From the NCBI RefSeq assembly GCF_028802875.1, contig NZ_JARAMP010000001.1, positions 248,001 to 312,000 of the forward strand: DNA of 64,000 bases, given 5' to 3'. This DNA is from Seohaeicola sp024304985 (GTDB lineage: Bacteria > Pseudomonadota > Alphaproteobacteria > Rhodobacterales > Rhodobacteraceae). The position numbers were made by a program, and so were the translations under genes. Shown piece by piece: positions 26,345-34,000 of this stretch. Position 1 is the first letter of the stretch. The number at the start of each line of letters is the position of its first letter. The notes below the pieces were generated by a model. That model did no database searches and had not been told where the DNA came from. It saw only the letters and a list, made by a program, of their open reading frames with translations.

Positions 26345-26890
26345 ATGGACGACATCGCCCGCATCGCCTTTGACCACGCGCCGGTCGGCATCGTGATGAC
26401 CCGGCACCGCGTGATCGAACAATGCAACGCCACCTTCTGCGATCTGTCCGGCTATCCCTCCGCCGCGCTTCTGGGGCAAAGCTTCCGCCTGCTCTACGGG
26501 TCCGAGGCCGAGTTCATCCAGATCCGCGACATCGGGCTGGAACCGCTGCGCCGCGCCGGGGACTATGCCGATGAACGGATGCTGCGTCATGCCGATGGTC
26601 ACGCCGTCTGGTGCCGTTTTCGCGCCCGGACCCTGACGCCGGATGATCCGCTGGCCCGTGTGGTGATGAGCTTTGCGCCCATCACCACACGCCGCGACGG
26701 CCCCACCCTGACGCCCCGCGAACGGCAGGTGGTGACATGGTTGGCGCGCGGCAAGACATCCAAGGAAATCGCGCAGGTTCTGGGCCTGTCGCCCCGCACC
26801 ATCGAGGATGTGCGCGCCCGCCTGATGCGGAAATTCGAGGTGCGCAATACCGGGCTGCTGCTGGCGCGCCTCAGCGATCTGGGACAGTAG
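26345..26890 (+). CDS. PAS domain / LuxR-type helix-turn-helix regulator
   Basis: A 181-residue regulator. Residues about 5-115 are a single PAS domain (DHAPVGIVMTRHRVIEQCNATFCDLSGYPSAALLGQSFRLLYGSEAEF). Residues about 120-178 are a LuxR/GerE DNA-binding domain (LTPRERQVVTWLARGKTSKEIAQVLGLSPRTIEDVRARLMRKFEVRN). There is no acyl-homoserine-lactone domain, receiver domain or transmembrane segment, so it likely senses a cytoplasmic small molecule, perhaps the imported substrate. It is divergent from the M20/ABC operon. Its 3' end overlaps the convergent gph gene by 20 bases. Confidence 0.87.
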   Translation: MDDIARIAFDHAPVGIVMTRHRVIEQCNATFCDLSGYPSAALLGQSFRLLYGSEAEFIQIRDIGLEPLRRAGDYADERMLRHADGHAVWCRFRARTLTPDDPLARVVMSFAPITTRRDGPTLTPRERQVVTWLARGKTSKEIAQVLGLSPRTIEDVRARLMRKFEVRNTGLLLARLSDLGQ

Positions 26891-27536
26891 CGGCCAGTTC
26901 TGCCACGATCCCCGGCAGCGTGTCGAAGTGATCAAAGCGCGCGATGCAGGTCACGTCCGCATGCGGGATGTGGCAATAGCCTTGGGTGAAAAAGGCGAAG
27001 GGCACGCCCGCCGCCTGTGCCGTCTCCGCGTCCACCTCGCTGTCACCGACATAGAGGCCCGAGTCCATGCCCAGCGCGGCGAAGGCATGGTGCAGGGGCG
27101 CGGGATCGGGTTTCTTGGTGGCCAGCGTATCGCCGCCTACCACAACGTCGAACAAATGCGCCACGCCGAACTGCGCCAGAACCTTGCGGGCGGGCGCTTC
27201 GGGCTTGTTGGTGCAGATGCCAAGGCGATGGCCATCACGCCGCAACCCCTCCAGCACAGTCATCACGCCGGGATAGGGGCGCGTGAGGTCATTGGATGCC
27301 GCGTTGTAATGCGCAAGTGTTGCGGCGGTCAGCCGTGCATGGTCAGCCATCGGAATCCCGCACGCGCCCATCGCCTTGGCCACCAGATTGGGCAGGCCAT
27401 GCCCGATGAAGGACACCACCGTCGGCAGGTCCAGCGCGGCATGGCCTTCATCCGTCAGGGTCCGGTTGATCGCCGCGCGGATATCCGGCGCGCTGTCGAT
27501 CAGCGTGCCGTCCAGATCAAAGACGATGGCCCTCAC
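26871..27536 (-). CDS. gph: Phosphoglycolate phosphatase, HAD family
   Basis: A 221-residue HAD phosphatase that dephosphorylates 2-phosphoglycolate, which arises from DNA repair or RuBisCO oxygenation. Motif I is VFDLDGTLIDSAPD with the nucleophilic Asp, motif II is the CTNKPE region, motif III Lys is in TKKPDPAPL and motif IV is YVGDSEVD. The GTG at 27536 overlaps the rpe stop as GTGA and gives the canonical N-terminus. It corresponds to cbbZ when found in Calvin-cycle clusters. Confidence 0.9.
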   Translation of the reverse strand: MRAIVFDLDGTLIDSAPDIRAAINRTLTDEGHAALDLPTVVSFIGHGLPNLVAKAMGACGIPMADHARLTAATLAHYNAASNDLTRPYPGVMTVLEGLRRDGHRLGICTNKPEAPARKVLAQFGVAHLFDVVVGGDTLATKKPDPAPLHHAFAALGMDSGLYVGDSEVDAETAQAAGVPFAFFTQGYCHIPHADVTCIARFDHFDTLPGIVAELAATVPDR

Positions 27537-28225
27537 CCCCGCGCGGCCTCGGCTGCTTGACGGATAGCGCGGATATTGTCGCCGTAAGGCGCGGGGTTCT
27601 CGACCGAACCGCCCTTGAACACGGCCGATCCCGCCACCAGAACATCGGCGCCCGCTGCCACGACCAGAGGGGCGGTTTCCACCGTCACGCCGCCGTCGAT
27701 CTCGATATGGATGGGCCGGTCGCCGATCATGGCGCGCAGGCGGGCCACCTTGTCGATCTGGCTGTGGATGAACTTCTGCCCGCCGAAACCGGGATTGACC
27801 GTCATCACGCACACCATGTCCACCATATCAAGCAGGTAATCCACCGCCTCGACCGGCGTGCCGGGGTTCAACGCCACGCCTGCCTTGATACCGTGCGCGC
27901 GGATCGCCTGCATCGTGCGGTGGACATGCGGCCCCGCCTCGACATGGGCAGTGATGATATCGGCCCCCGCCTCGGCGAAGGCCGCGATATAGGGATCGAC
28001 GGGTGCGATCATCAGATGCACATCCATCACGGTGGTCACATGCTTGCGAAAGGCCGCCACGGCGGGCGGGCCGAAGGTCAGGTTGGGCACGAAATGCCCG
28101 TCCATCACGTCCACATGCACCCAATCCGCGCCTTGTGCTTCGATCGCGCGGATCTCGGCCCCGAAATTGGCGAAATCCGCCGACAGGATCGACGGCGCGA
28201 TCTTGATGGAACGATCAAGGCTCAT
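27533..28225 (-). CDS. rpe: Ribulose-phosphate 3-epimerase
   Basis: A 230-residue TIM-barrel epimerase interconverting ribulose 5-phosphate and xylulose 5-phosphate. Typical motifs: IAPSILSADFANFG at the start, DWVHVDVMDGHFVPNLTFGP with metal-binding His and Asp, VMTVNPGFGGQKFI, and EIDGGVT. The ATG follows AGGAGAG. It is translationally coupled to gph and separated from the upstream aldolase gene by 106 bases with two hairpins, so the two halves of this cluster may be expressed differently. Confidence 0.96.
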   Translation of the reverse strand: MSLDRSIKIAPSILSADFANFGAEIRAIEAQGADWVHVDVMDGHFVPNLTFGPPAVAAFRKHVTTVMDVHLMIAPVDPYIAAFAEAGADIITAHVEAGPHVHRTMQAIRAHGIKAGVALNPGTPVEAVDYLLDMVDMVCVMTVNPGFGGQKFIHSQIDKVARLRAMIGDRPIHIEIDGGVTVETAPLVVAAGADVLVAGSAVFKGGSVENPAPYGDNIRAIRQAAEAARG

Positions 28226-28248
28226 GTCGTCTCTCCTACGTCAGCCTG

Positions 28249-28318
28249 CTTCATCTTGCCCCAAATATTCTGGGGGGAGCGTCGAACACAGTTCGACGCG
28301 GGGGGCAAGGCCCCCCGC
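28249..28318. repeat. Dispersed motif followed by two adjacent hairpins (repeat element)
   Basis: CTTCATCTTGCCCCAAATATTC (28249-28270) is followed by a perfect 9-bp hairpin GCGTCGAAC-aca-GTTCGACGC (28279-28299) and an 8-bp GC-only hairpin GCGGGGGG/CCCCCCGC (28298-28318). It lies between fba and rpe and is the longest and most structured copy of the family in this window. Confidence 0.75.
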
Positions 28319-28331
28319 CTTCACGCGTGAC

Positions 28332-29411
28332 TTACGCAGCCTTGCTGCCCGTCGCGCGCGGGTCGAGTTTGCCGGAAGCATAGCGCGCGGCCATGTCATC
28401 CATGCTGATCACCTTGATCGCGCTGGCATGGCCAGCGGTGCCGAAACGCTCGAAACGGTCGCGGCACAGCGCTTCCATCTCGGCCATGGCGGGGATCATG
28501 AACTTGCGCGGGTCGAACTCGTCGGGGTGTTCCATCGCGATCTTGCGGAACTGCCCGGTGATCGCCATGCGGCAATCGGTGTCGATATTGACCTTGCGCA
28601 CGCCCATCTTGATGCCGCGCTCGATCTCCTCGACCGGCACGCCATAGGTCTGGGGCATTTTCCCACCATGGGCGTTGATCAGGTCCTGCAGGTATTGCGG
28701 GACCGAGCTTGATCCGTGCATCACCAGATGGGTGTCGGGCAGCTTGGCGTGGATCGCCTCGATCGTGGACATGGCAAGGATCTCGCCATCGGGCTTGCGG
28801 CTGAACTTGTAGGCGCCGTGGCTGGTGCCGCAGGCAATGGCCAGCGCATCGCATTTGGTCTTCATCACGAAATCGACGGCCTGATCCGGGTCGGTCAGAA
28901 GTTGGTCATGGCTGAGTTTACCAACAGCGCCCGATCCATCCTCTTCACCGGCCTCGCCGGTTTCAAGGCTGCCCAGAACGCCCAGTTCCCCTTCGACCGA
29001 GGCGCCGACCAGATGGGCGGCTTCGGTCACGCGGCGGGTGACATCGACGTTGTAGTCATAGTCCGAGGGGGTTTTCATATCCTCTTCAAGGCTGCCATCC
29101 ATCATGACCGAGGTAAAGCCGTGGCGGATCGCGCTCAGGCAGGTGCCCATGTTGTTGCCGTGGTCCTGATGCATGCAGACAGGGATATTGGGGAACATCT
29201 CGACCAGACCCATCATGATATGGCGCAGCATCAGATCGCCCGCGTATTTGCGCGCGCCACGGCTGGCCTGGATGATGACGGGCGCATCAACCGACTTGGC
29301 CGCGTTCATGATCGCAAGGCCCTGCTCCATGTTGTTGATGTTGAAGGCCGGCACGCCATAGCCATGCTCGGCCGCGTGATCCAGCAGTTGACGCATCGTG
29401 ATAAGTGCCAT
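28332..29411 (-). CDS. fba: Class II fructose-bisphosphate aldolase (Calvin-cycle subtype)
   Basis: A 359-residue zinc aldolase that condenses dihydroxyacetone phosphate with glyceraldehyde 3-phosphate or erythrose 4-phosphate. It starts ALITMRQLLDHAAEHGYGVPAFNINNMEQ, has zinc-binding His in CMHQDHGNN, and continues with ASVEGELG, HGSSSVPQYL and VRKVNIDTDCRMA. Length and the N-terminus fit the CbbA type. It lies 70 bases downstream of the FBPase gene, which suggests a gluconeogenic/Calvin-type pair. Confidence 0.95.
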   Translation of the reverse strand: MALITMRQLLDHAAEHGYGVPAFNINNMEQGLAIMNAAKSVDAPVIIQASRGARKYAGDLMLRHIMMGLVEMFPNIPVCMHQDHGNNMGTCLSAIRHGFTSVMMDGSLEEDMKTPSDYDYNVDVTRRVTEAAHLVGASVEGELGVLGSLETGEAGEEDGSGAVGKLSHDQLLTDPDQAVDFVMKTKCDALAIACGTSHGAYKFSRKPDGEILAMSTIEAIHAKLPDTHLVMHGSSSVPQYLQDLINAHGGKMPQTYGVPVEEIERGIKMGVRKVNIDTDCRMAITGQFRKIAMEHPDEFDPRKFMIPAMAEMEALCRDRFERFGTAGHASAIKVISMDDMAARYASGKLDPRATGSKAA

Positions 29412-29481
29412 GTGTAGTCATCCCCTCAAGGTCGATATGTCCCGGCGCCCGCGCGTCCGGTGAATGTTGCGGCGACTGCGA

Positions 29482-30444
29482 TCAGTGCGCCTTGTCGTAA
29501 TATCCTGCCACTTGGCGCACCTTCTCGGGGCTGCCGAAAACCAGCGGGCTGCGCGCGTGCAGCGCATCTGCGGCCTGCTCCATGATGGGTGTCCGGCCAT
29601 CGGTCGCCAGACCGCCAGCCTGTTCGATCAGAAAGGCAATCGGCGCCACCTCATAGACCATGCGCAGGCGTCCCTTCTCATAGCCCGGACGCGCATCGCC
29701 GGGATAGAGGAAGATGCCCCCCCGAGTCAGAATCCGGTGGGTTTCCGCCACCAGAGACGCGACCCAGCGCATGTTGCTGTCCTGCCCGTGCGGCCCGGTC
29801 TTGCCGGCCTGACAATCCTCTATATAGGAACGGATCGCCGCATCCCAATGCCGGTGGTTCGAGGCGTTGATGGCATATTCCTTGGACATGCCCGGCGTCT
29901 GCATCCCGTCATTGACCAGCACGAACTGCCCGGTGGCAGGGTCCAGCGCGAACATCAGGGTGCCCTTGCCAAAGGTCACGGCAAGGCAGCATTGCGGGCC
30001 GAAGATGATATAGCCACCTGCCACCTGTTCCGAGGCAGGGCGGAGGAAACTGGCATCCGCGTCGTCCTTGGCCTCAAAAATCGAAAAGATCGTGCCGATG
30101 GAGACGTTCACATCGATATTGGACGATCCATCCAGCGGATCAATGGCCAGCGCGTAACGCCCCTTGGGGTTCAGCGCCAGAACAACATCCTGCTCTTCCG
30201 ATGCATACCAGCGCACGGAGGTCTGGCGCAGCGCCGCTTCGAACATCTCGTCGGCCAGCACGTCCAGCGCCTTCTGCCCGTCACCGCCTGCGTTCTCGCC
30301 GACCTCATGCCCCAGCGATTGCCCCAGAGGTCCGCGTGCGATGATCCCTGCCAGTTCCACGCCCACTGCGCAAAGCGCCTGCATCACGGGGGTGAGTTCG
30401 GCGGGGATCAACGGGCTGGACAGGACGGTGTCTGTGTCGGGCAT
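29482..30444 (-). CDS. fbp: Class 1 fructose-1,6-bisphosphatase
   Basis: A 320-residue class 1 FBPase that produces fructose 6-phosphate for gluconeogenesis. The metal site is in YALAIDPLDGSSNIDVNVSIGTIFSI, with the upstream YASEEQD acidic motif. The C-terminal substrate site is GGIFLYPGDARPGYEKGRLRMVYEVAP. It heads the minus-strand fbp-fba-rpe-gph series. The 260-base region upstream, shared with the divergent SDR operon, contains no gene I can support. Confidence 0.95.
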   Translation of the reverse strand: MPDTDTVLSSPLIPAELTPVMQALCAVGVELAGIIARGPLGQSLGHEVGENAGGDGQKALDVLADEMFEAALRQTSVRWYASEEQDVVLALNPKGRYALAIDPLDGSSNIDVNVSIGTIFSIFEAKDDADASFLRPASEQVAGGYIIFGPQCCLAVTFGKGTLMFALDPATGQFVLVNDGMQTPGMSKEYAINASNHRHWDAAIRSYIEDCQAGKTGPHGQDSNMRWVASLVAETHRILTRGGIFLYPGDARPGYEKGRLRMVYEVAPIAFLIEQAGGLATDGRTPIMEQAADALHARSPLVFGSPEKVRQVAGYYDKAH

Positions 30445-30668
30445 GGCGGTTCCGGTTCCTCGTCTTTCATGGGCAGGCGCGGGGCATCCGTCATCCGGAC
30501 CCGCCGCATCGGCGCCTTGTTATCCGAAGTTGCGCGCAAGGAAAATCCAATATGCAGCAGGATGGGGATTCCGGCGCAGAATCCGCGCGCCACGCCTGCC
30601 GGTTGCCCGGACCCGCGCCGTATCCCGACCTGCGGAAAGAAATTTCGCACAGTTGATCCGGCCTTGCC

Positions 30669-30688
30669 TTTGTGCAAGCTTTGACAAA
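30669..30688. promoter_or_regulatory. Candidate IclR operator upstream of the SDR/CoA-ligase operon
   Basis: TTTGTGCAAGCTTTGACAAA is a 20-bp imperfect palindrome centred on AAGCTT with TTTGT/ACAAA arms and two mismatched pairs. It ends 16 bases before the SDR start. IclR-family repressors commonly bind AT-rich palindromes at this position, and an IclR gene closes the operon. Confidence 0.5.
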
Positions 30689-30704
30689 ACGGTGGGAGGA
30701 CCGG

Positions 30705-31469
30705 GTGAGATTTCAAGGAAAGGTTGCGCTGGTCACCGGCGCATCAGGGGGGATCGGACGTGCCACAGCCGCCCGGCTGGCATCAGAGGGCGCAGCGGTC
30801 GTGCTGGTCGATCTGGTCGATTGCGCCCTGCCAACGGCGGGTGGTCCGCATCTGTCGGTCCCCTGCGATGTGGCGGATGAGGCGCAGGTCAAAGCCTGCA
30901 TCGCCACCGTGCTGGCGCGTTTCGGGCGGATCGACGTGCTGTGCAACAACGCGGGCATCACCTGCACACATGCCCCGATCACCGAGATCAACTCGGACGA
31001 TTGGGCGCGCGTGATGGGCGTCAATCTGTTCGGCACCGCACATTTCATCAAACATGCCGCCCCCGCGATGATTGCCCAAGGCGGTGGTGCCATCGTCAAC
31101 ACGGCCTCGGTCGCGGGGATCAGGTCGGGGGCGGGGGGCAATGTCTATTCCGCGTCGAAGGCCGGGGTGATCAACCTGACCCAGACCACCGCCTGCGATC
31201 TGGGCGGGCATGGCATCCGCGTGAATGCGGTCTGTCCCGGCCTGATCGAGACGGGGATGACTCAGCCGATCTTCGACTACGCCCGCAGCGTCGGGAAAGA
31301 GGACCGTCTGGGCGCCCGCTGCGAGTTGCGCCGCTATGGCCGGCCTGAGGAAGTGGCGGCCGTCATCGCCTTCCTTGCCAGCGAAGACGCCAGCTATATC
31401 ACCGGGCAGGCGATTCCGGTGGACGGGGGCAATACCGCCTCGCTCAATCTGCCCGGCATGAAGGTCTGA
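30705..31469 (+). CDS. SDR-family NAD(P)-dependent dehydrogenase (FabG-like)
   Basis: A 254-residue SDR. It begins RFQGKVALVTGASGGIGRATA, contains NNAGITCTHAP, the Ser in NTASVAGIRSG and the YSASKAG active-site Tyr-Lys, and ends with the IPVDGGNTAS pattern. The GTG start at 30705 is chosen because GGGAGG lies just upstream; an in-frame GTG at 30672 would put the palindrome inside the gene. It is first of a three-gene operon with a CoA ligase and an IclR regulator, so it probably oxidises a hydroxyl on the acid or acyl-CoA concerned. Confidence 0.9.
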   Translation: MRFQGKVALVTGASGGIGRATAARLASEGAAVVLVDLVDCALPTAGGPHLSVPCDVADEAQVKACIATVLARFGRIDVLCNNAGITCTHAPITEINSDDWARVMGVNLFGTAHFIKHAAPAMIAQGGGAIVNTASVAGIRSGAGGNVYSASKAGVINLTQTTACDLGGHGIRVNAVCPGLIETGMTQPIFDYARSVGKEDRLGARCELRRYGRPEEVAAVIAFLASEDASYITGQAIPVDGGNTASLNLPGMKV

Positions 31470-31472
31470 CCG

Positions 31473-33173
31473 ATGCCCGCAATGACCCTGCATCACGCGA
31501 TCTGGCCCGAGGGGATGCCCAAGTCCCTGAACGCGCCCGACCAGACCATGTTCGCCAATCTGGCCACCAGTGCCGCCCGCTTTCCCGACCGTCCGGCGCT
31601 GGTGTTCTACGGGCAGGAGATCACCTATGCCGATCTGCTGGACAGGGTCGAACGGCTGGCCGGGTGGATGCAGGCCGAGGCGGGGATCGCACGCGGTGAC
31701 CGGGTGTTGCTCTGCCTGCAAAACAGCCCGCATTTCGTGATCGGTTATTATGCAATCCTGCGCGCCGATGCGGTGGTGGTGCCCGTCAACCCCATGAGCA
31801 AGGGGGCAGAGCTTGAGCATCTGGCCCGCGACACCGGCGCACGGCTGATGCTGGGCGGTCAGGATGGTCTGGACGATGCGACCCCGCTGATCGCGGCAGG
31901 TCTGCTGGACCGGGTTCTGGTTGCCACCTACGCCGCAGGAACCGACCCCGCCCATGACATTCCGCTGCCCGACATGCTGGCCGGTCTGGACAGCGCCGAT
32001 GTGTCAGGACCCGGTCTGACCCGCTGGGCTGACGCCTTGGCCGCAGGGCACCGCCCCGGCCCGCATCTGGCAAAGCCGGGTGATCTGGCGTTGATCCCCT
32101 ACAGTTCCGGCACGACGGGCCAACCCAAGGGCTGCATGCACAGCCACCGCACGGTGATGGAAACGGCTTATGGCGGCGTGGTCTGGAACCCCTCGCGCGA
32201 AACCGATGTGCATCTGGCGACGCTGCCGTTTTTCCACGTCACGGGGATGCAGGCCGCGATGAACGGCCCGATCCTTGCGGGCGGCTGCATCGTCATCCTG
32301 ATCCGCTGGAACCGCGCCCATGCCGCGCGGCTGATACAACGCTATCGCGTGACGCGCTGGCGTTCGATCTCGACAATGGCGATTGATCTGGTGAACGACC
32401 CGGACGTGTCCAGCTATGACCTGAGCAGCCTCAAGGCGCTGGGGGGCGGCGGGGCCGCGATGCCCGAGGCGGTGGCGGCGAAGCTGAAGGCGATCACGGG
32501 GCTGGACTATATCGAAGGTTATGGCCTGTCCGAGACCATGGCCGCGACCCATATCAACCCCGTCCACGCGCCCAAGCGGCAATGCCTTGGCGTGCCCGTG
32601 TTCGATGTGGATTGCCGTATCCTGTCGGTGACCGATGGCACCGAACTTGGCCCCGATGAGGTGGGCGAGATCGTGACCCACGGTCCGCAGGTCTTTCTTG
32701 GCTACTGGAACAACCCACAAGCCACGGATGAGGCGTTCCTGACCATCGACGGCAAGCCGTTCTTTCGCACCGGCGATCTGGGCTATTACGACAAGCACGG
32801 CTATTTCTTCATGGTGGACCGCGTGAAGCGGATGATCAACGCGTCTGGCTTCAAGGTCTGGCCCGCCGAGGTCGAGGCGCTGATGCACCGGCATCCCGAT
32901 ATCGCCGAGGTCTGCGTCATCGCCAGCCCCGATCCCCGCCGGGGCGAGACGGTCAAGGCCTGCATCGTGCCAAGCCCTGCTGCACGAGACCGGCTGACAG
33001 GGCAGGATGTGATCGACTGGTGCAAGACACAGATGGCCGCGTATAAGTGCCCTACGCAGGTGACCTTCATGGACAGCCTGCCGAAATCGGGCGCGGGCAA
33101 GGTGCTGTGGCGCGTCCTGACCGAAGCGGAATTCGCGGCACAGACAGACAGCAGGACAGGAACGACAGCGTGA
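31473..33173 (+). CDS. AMP-dependent acyl-CoA ligase
   Basis: A 566-residue adenylate-forming ligase. The P-loop YSSGTTGQPKGCMHSH is at about residues 210-225, YGLSETMA near 350, and the hinge and C-terminal Lys region (KRMINASGFKVWPAEVE, then PKSGAGKVLWR). It activates an organic acid to its CoA ester; the sequence suits a medium-chain fatty or aryl acid but does not define it. The start is three bases after the SDR stop and its own stop overlaps the IclR start as GTGA, so the three proteins are made together. Confidence 0.9.
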   Translation: MPAMTLHHAIWPEGMPKSLNAPDQTMFANLATSAARFPDRPALVFYGQEITYADLLDRVERLAGWMQAEAGIARGDRVLLCLQNSPHFVIGYYAILRADAVVVPVNPMSKGAELEHLARDTGARLMLGGQDGLDDATPLIAAGLLDRVLVATYAAGTDPAHDIPLPDMLAGLDSADVSGPGLTRWADALAAGHRPGPHLAKPGDLALIPYSSGTTGQPKGCMHSHRTVMETAYGGVVWNPSRETDVHLATLPFFHVTGMQAAMNGPILAGGCIVILIRWNRAHAARLIQRYRVTRWRSISTMAIDLVNDPDVSSYDLSSLKALGGGGAAMPEAVAAKLKAITGLDYIEGYGLSETMAATHINPVHAPKRQCLGVPVFDVDCRILSVTDGTELGPDEVGEIVTHGPQVFLGYWNNPQATDEAFLTIDGKPFFRTGDLGYYDKHGYFFMVDRVKRMINASGFKVWPAEVEALMHRHPDIAEVCVIASPDPRRGETVKACIVPSPAARDRLTGQDVIDWCKTQMAAYKCPTQVTFMDSLPKSGAGKVLWRVLTEAEFAAQTDSRTGTTA

Positions 33174-33997
33174 GGAAAAGAGCGGCAGAGACAGCGCCCG
33201 AAGTGGACGAGAAGGACCACGGCGAAGACAGGCAATTCGTGACCGCGCTGCATCGTGGTCTGGACATCCTGCGCGCCTTCACACCTGCTGATCGGTCGGG
33301 GCTTGGCAACCGTGATCTGGCCGACCGGACCGGGCTGCCCAATTCCACCGTATCCCGGCTGACCTATACGCTGCTGAAACTGGGCTATCTTGTCTATGAC
33401 GAGGGAACGGGGCGTTACCGTATGGGCGTGCCCGTGCTCAGCCTTGGCTATGCCTGCCTTGGCGGTCTGAAAGTGCGCGAAACAGCACAGCCCCTGATGC
33501 AGCAACTGGCCGATGATTGCGGCGACGGGGTGATGGTGGCCCTTGGCGGGCGCGACGATCATTCGATGACCTATATCGCCTGCGCGCGGGCGGTGCGGGG
33601 GATGATTTCGCTGCAACTCAACGTCGGCTCGCGCATCTCCTTGGCGCGCTCGGCCATGGGGCGGGCCTATATCGCGGGCACCAATGCGGTGGAACGCGCC
33701 CAGATCATGGAGATGATCGAGGCCCGCACCGATCCCGCCGATTGGCCCCGCATCCGGGACGAGATTGCCGATGCCGCCGAACAGATCCGCACGCGCGGCT
33801 TCTATGCGAATCTGGGAAGCTGGCAATCGGATGTGAACTCGGTCGCCGTCCCCTATCGCTCGCCGCAGGGGGATGCGCCGATGCTGGCCTTCAATCTGGG
33901 CGGTCCGGCCTATATCCTGCCGCGCGACAGGATCGAGAACGACCTTGGCCCCCGTCTGGTCGAGATGGTGCAGAAAGTGGGCCGGATCGGAGGGTGA
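33170..33997 (+). CDS. IclR-family transcriptional regulator
   Basis: A 275-residue regulator. The N-terminal winged helix (about 22-85: FVTALHRGLDILRAF, GLGNRDLADRTGLPNSTVSRLTYTLLKLGYL) is followed by the IclR effector domain (about 100-270: YRMGVPVLSLGYACLGGL, RISLARSAMGRAYIAG, SVAVPYRSPQGDAPMLAFNLGGPAY). The GTG start overlaps the ligase stop. IclR proteins bind small carboxylates or their derivatives and often autoregulate; the palindrome at 30669-30688 is a candidate site. Only three bases separate its stop from the convergent quinone-reductase gene. Confidence 0.92.
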   Translation: MRKRAAETAPEVDEKDHGEDRQFVTALHRGLDILRAFTPADRSGLGNRDLADRTGLPNSTVSRLTYTLLKLGYLVYDEGTGRYRMGVPVLSLGYACLGGLKVRETAQPLMQQLADDCGDGVMVALGGRDDHSMTYIACARAVRGMISLQLNVGSRISLARSAMGRAYIAGTNAVERAQIMEMIEARTDPADWPRIRDEIADAAEQIRTRGFYANLGSWQSDVNSVAVPYRSPQGDAPMLAFNLGGPAYILPRDRIENDLGPRLVEMVQKVGRIGG

Positions 33998-34000
33998 TGT

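Noticed and set aside
26345..26890. Quorum-sensing LuxR solo
   Set aside because: The N-terminal domain is PAS-like and lacks the acyl-homoserine-lactone-binding residues of LuxR/TraR; no luxI is nearby.
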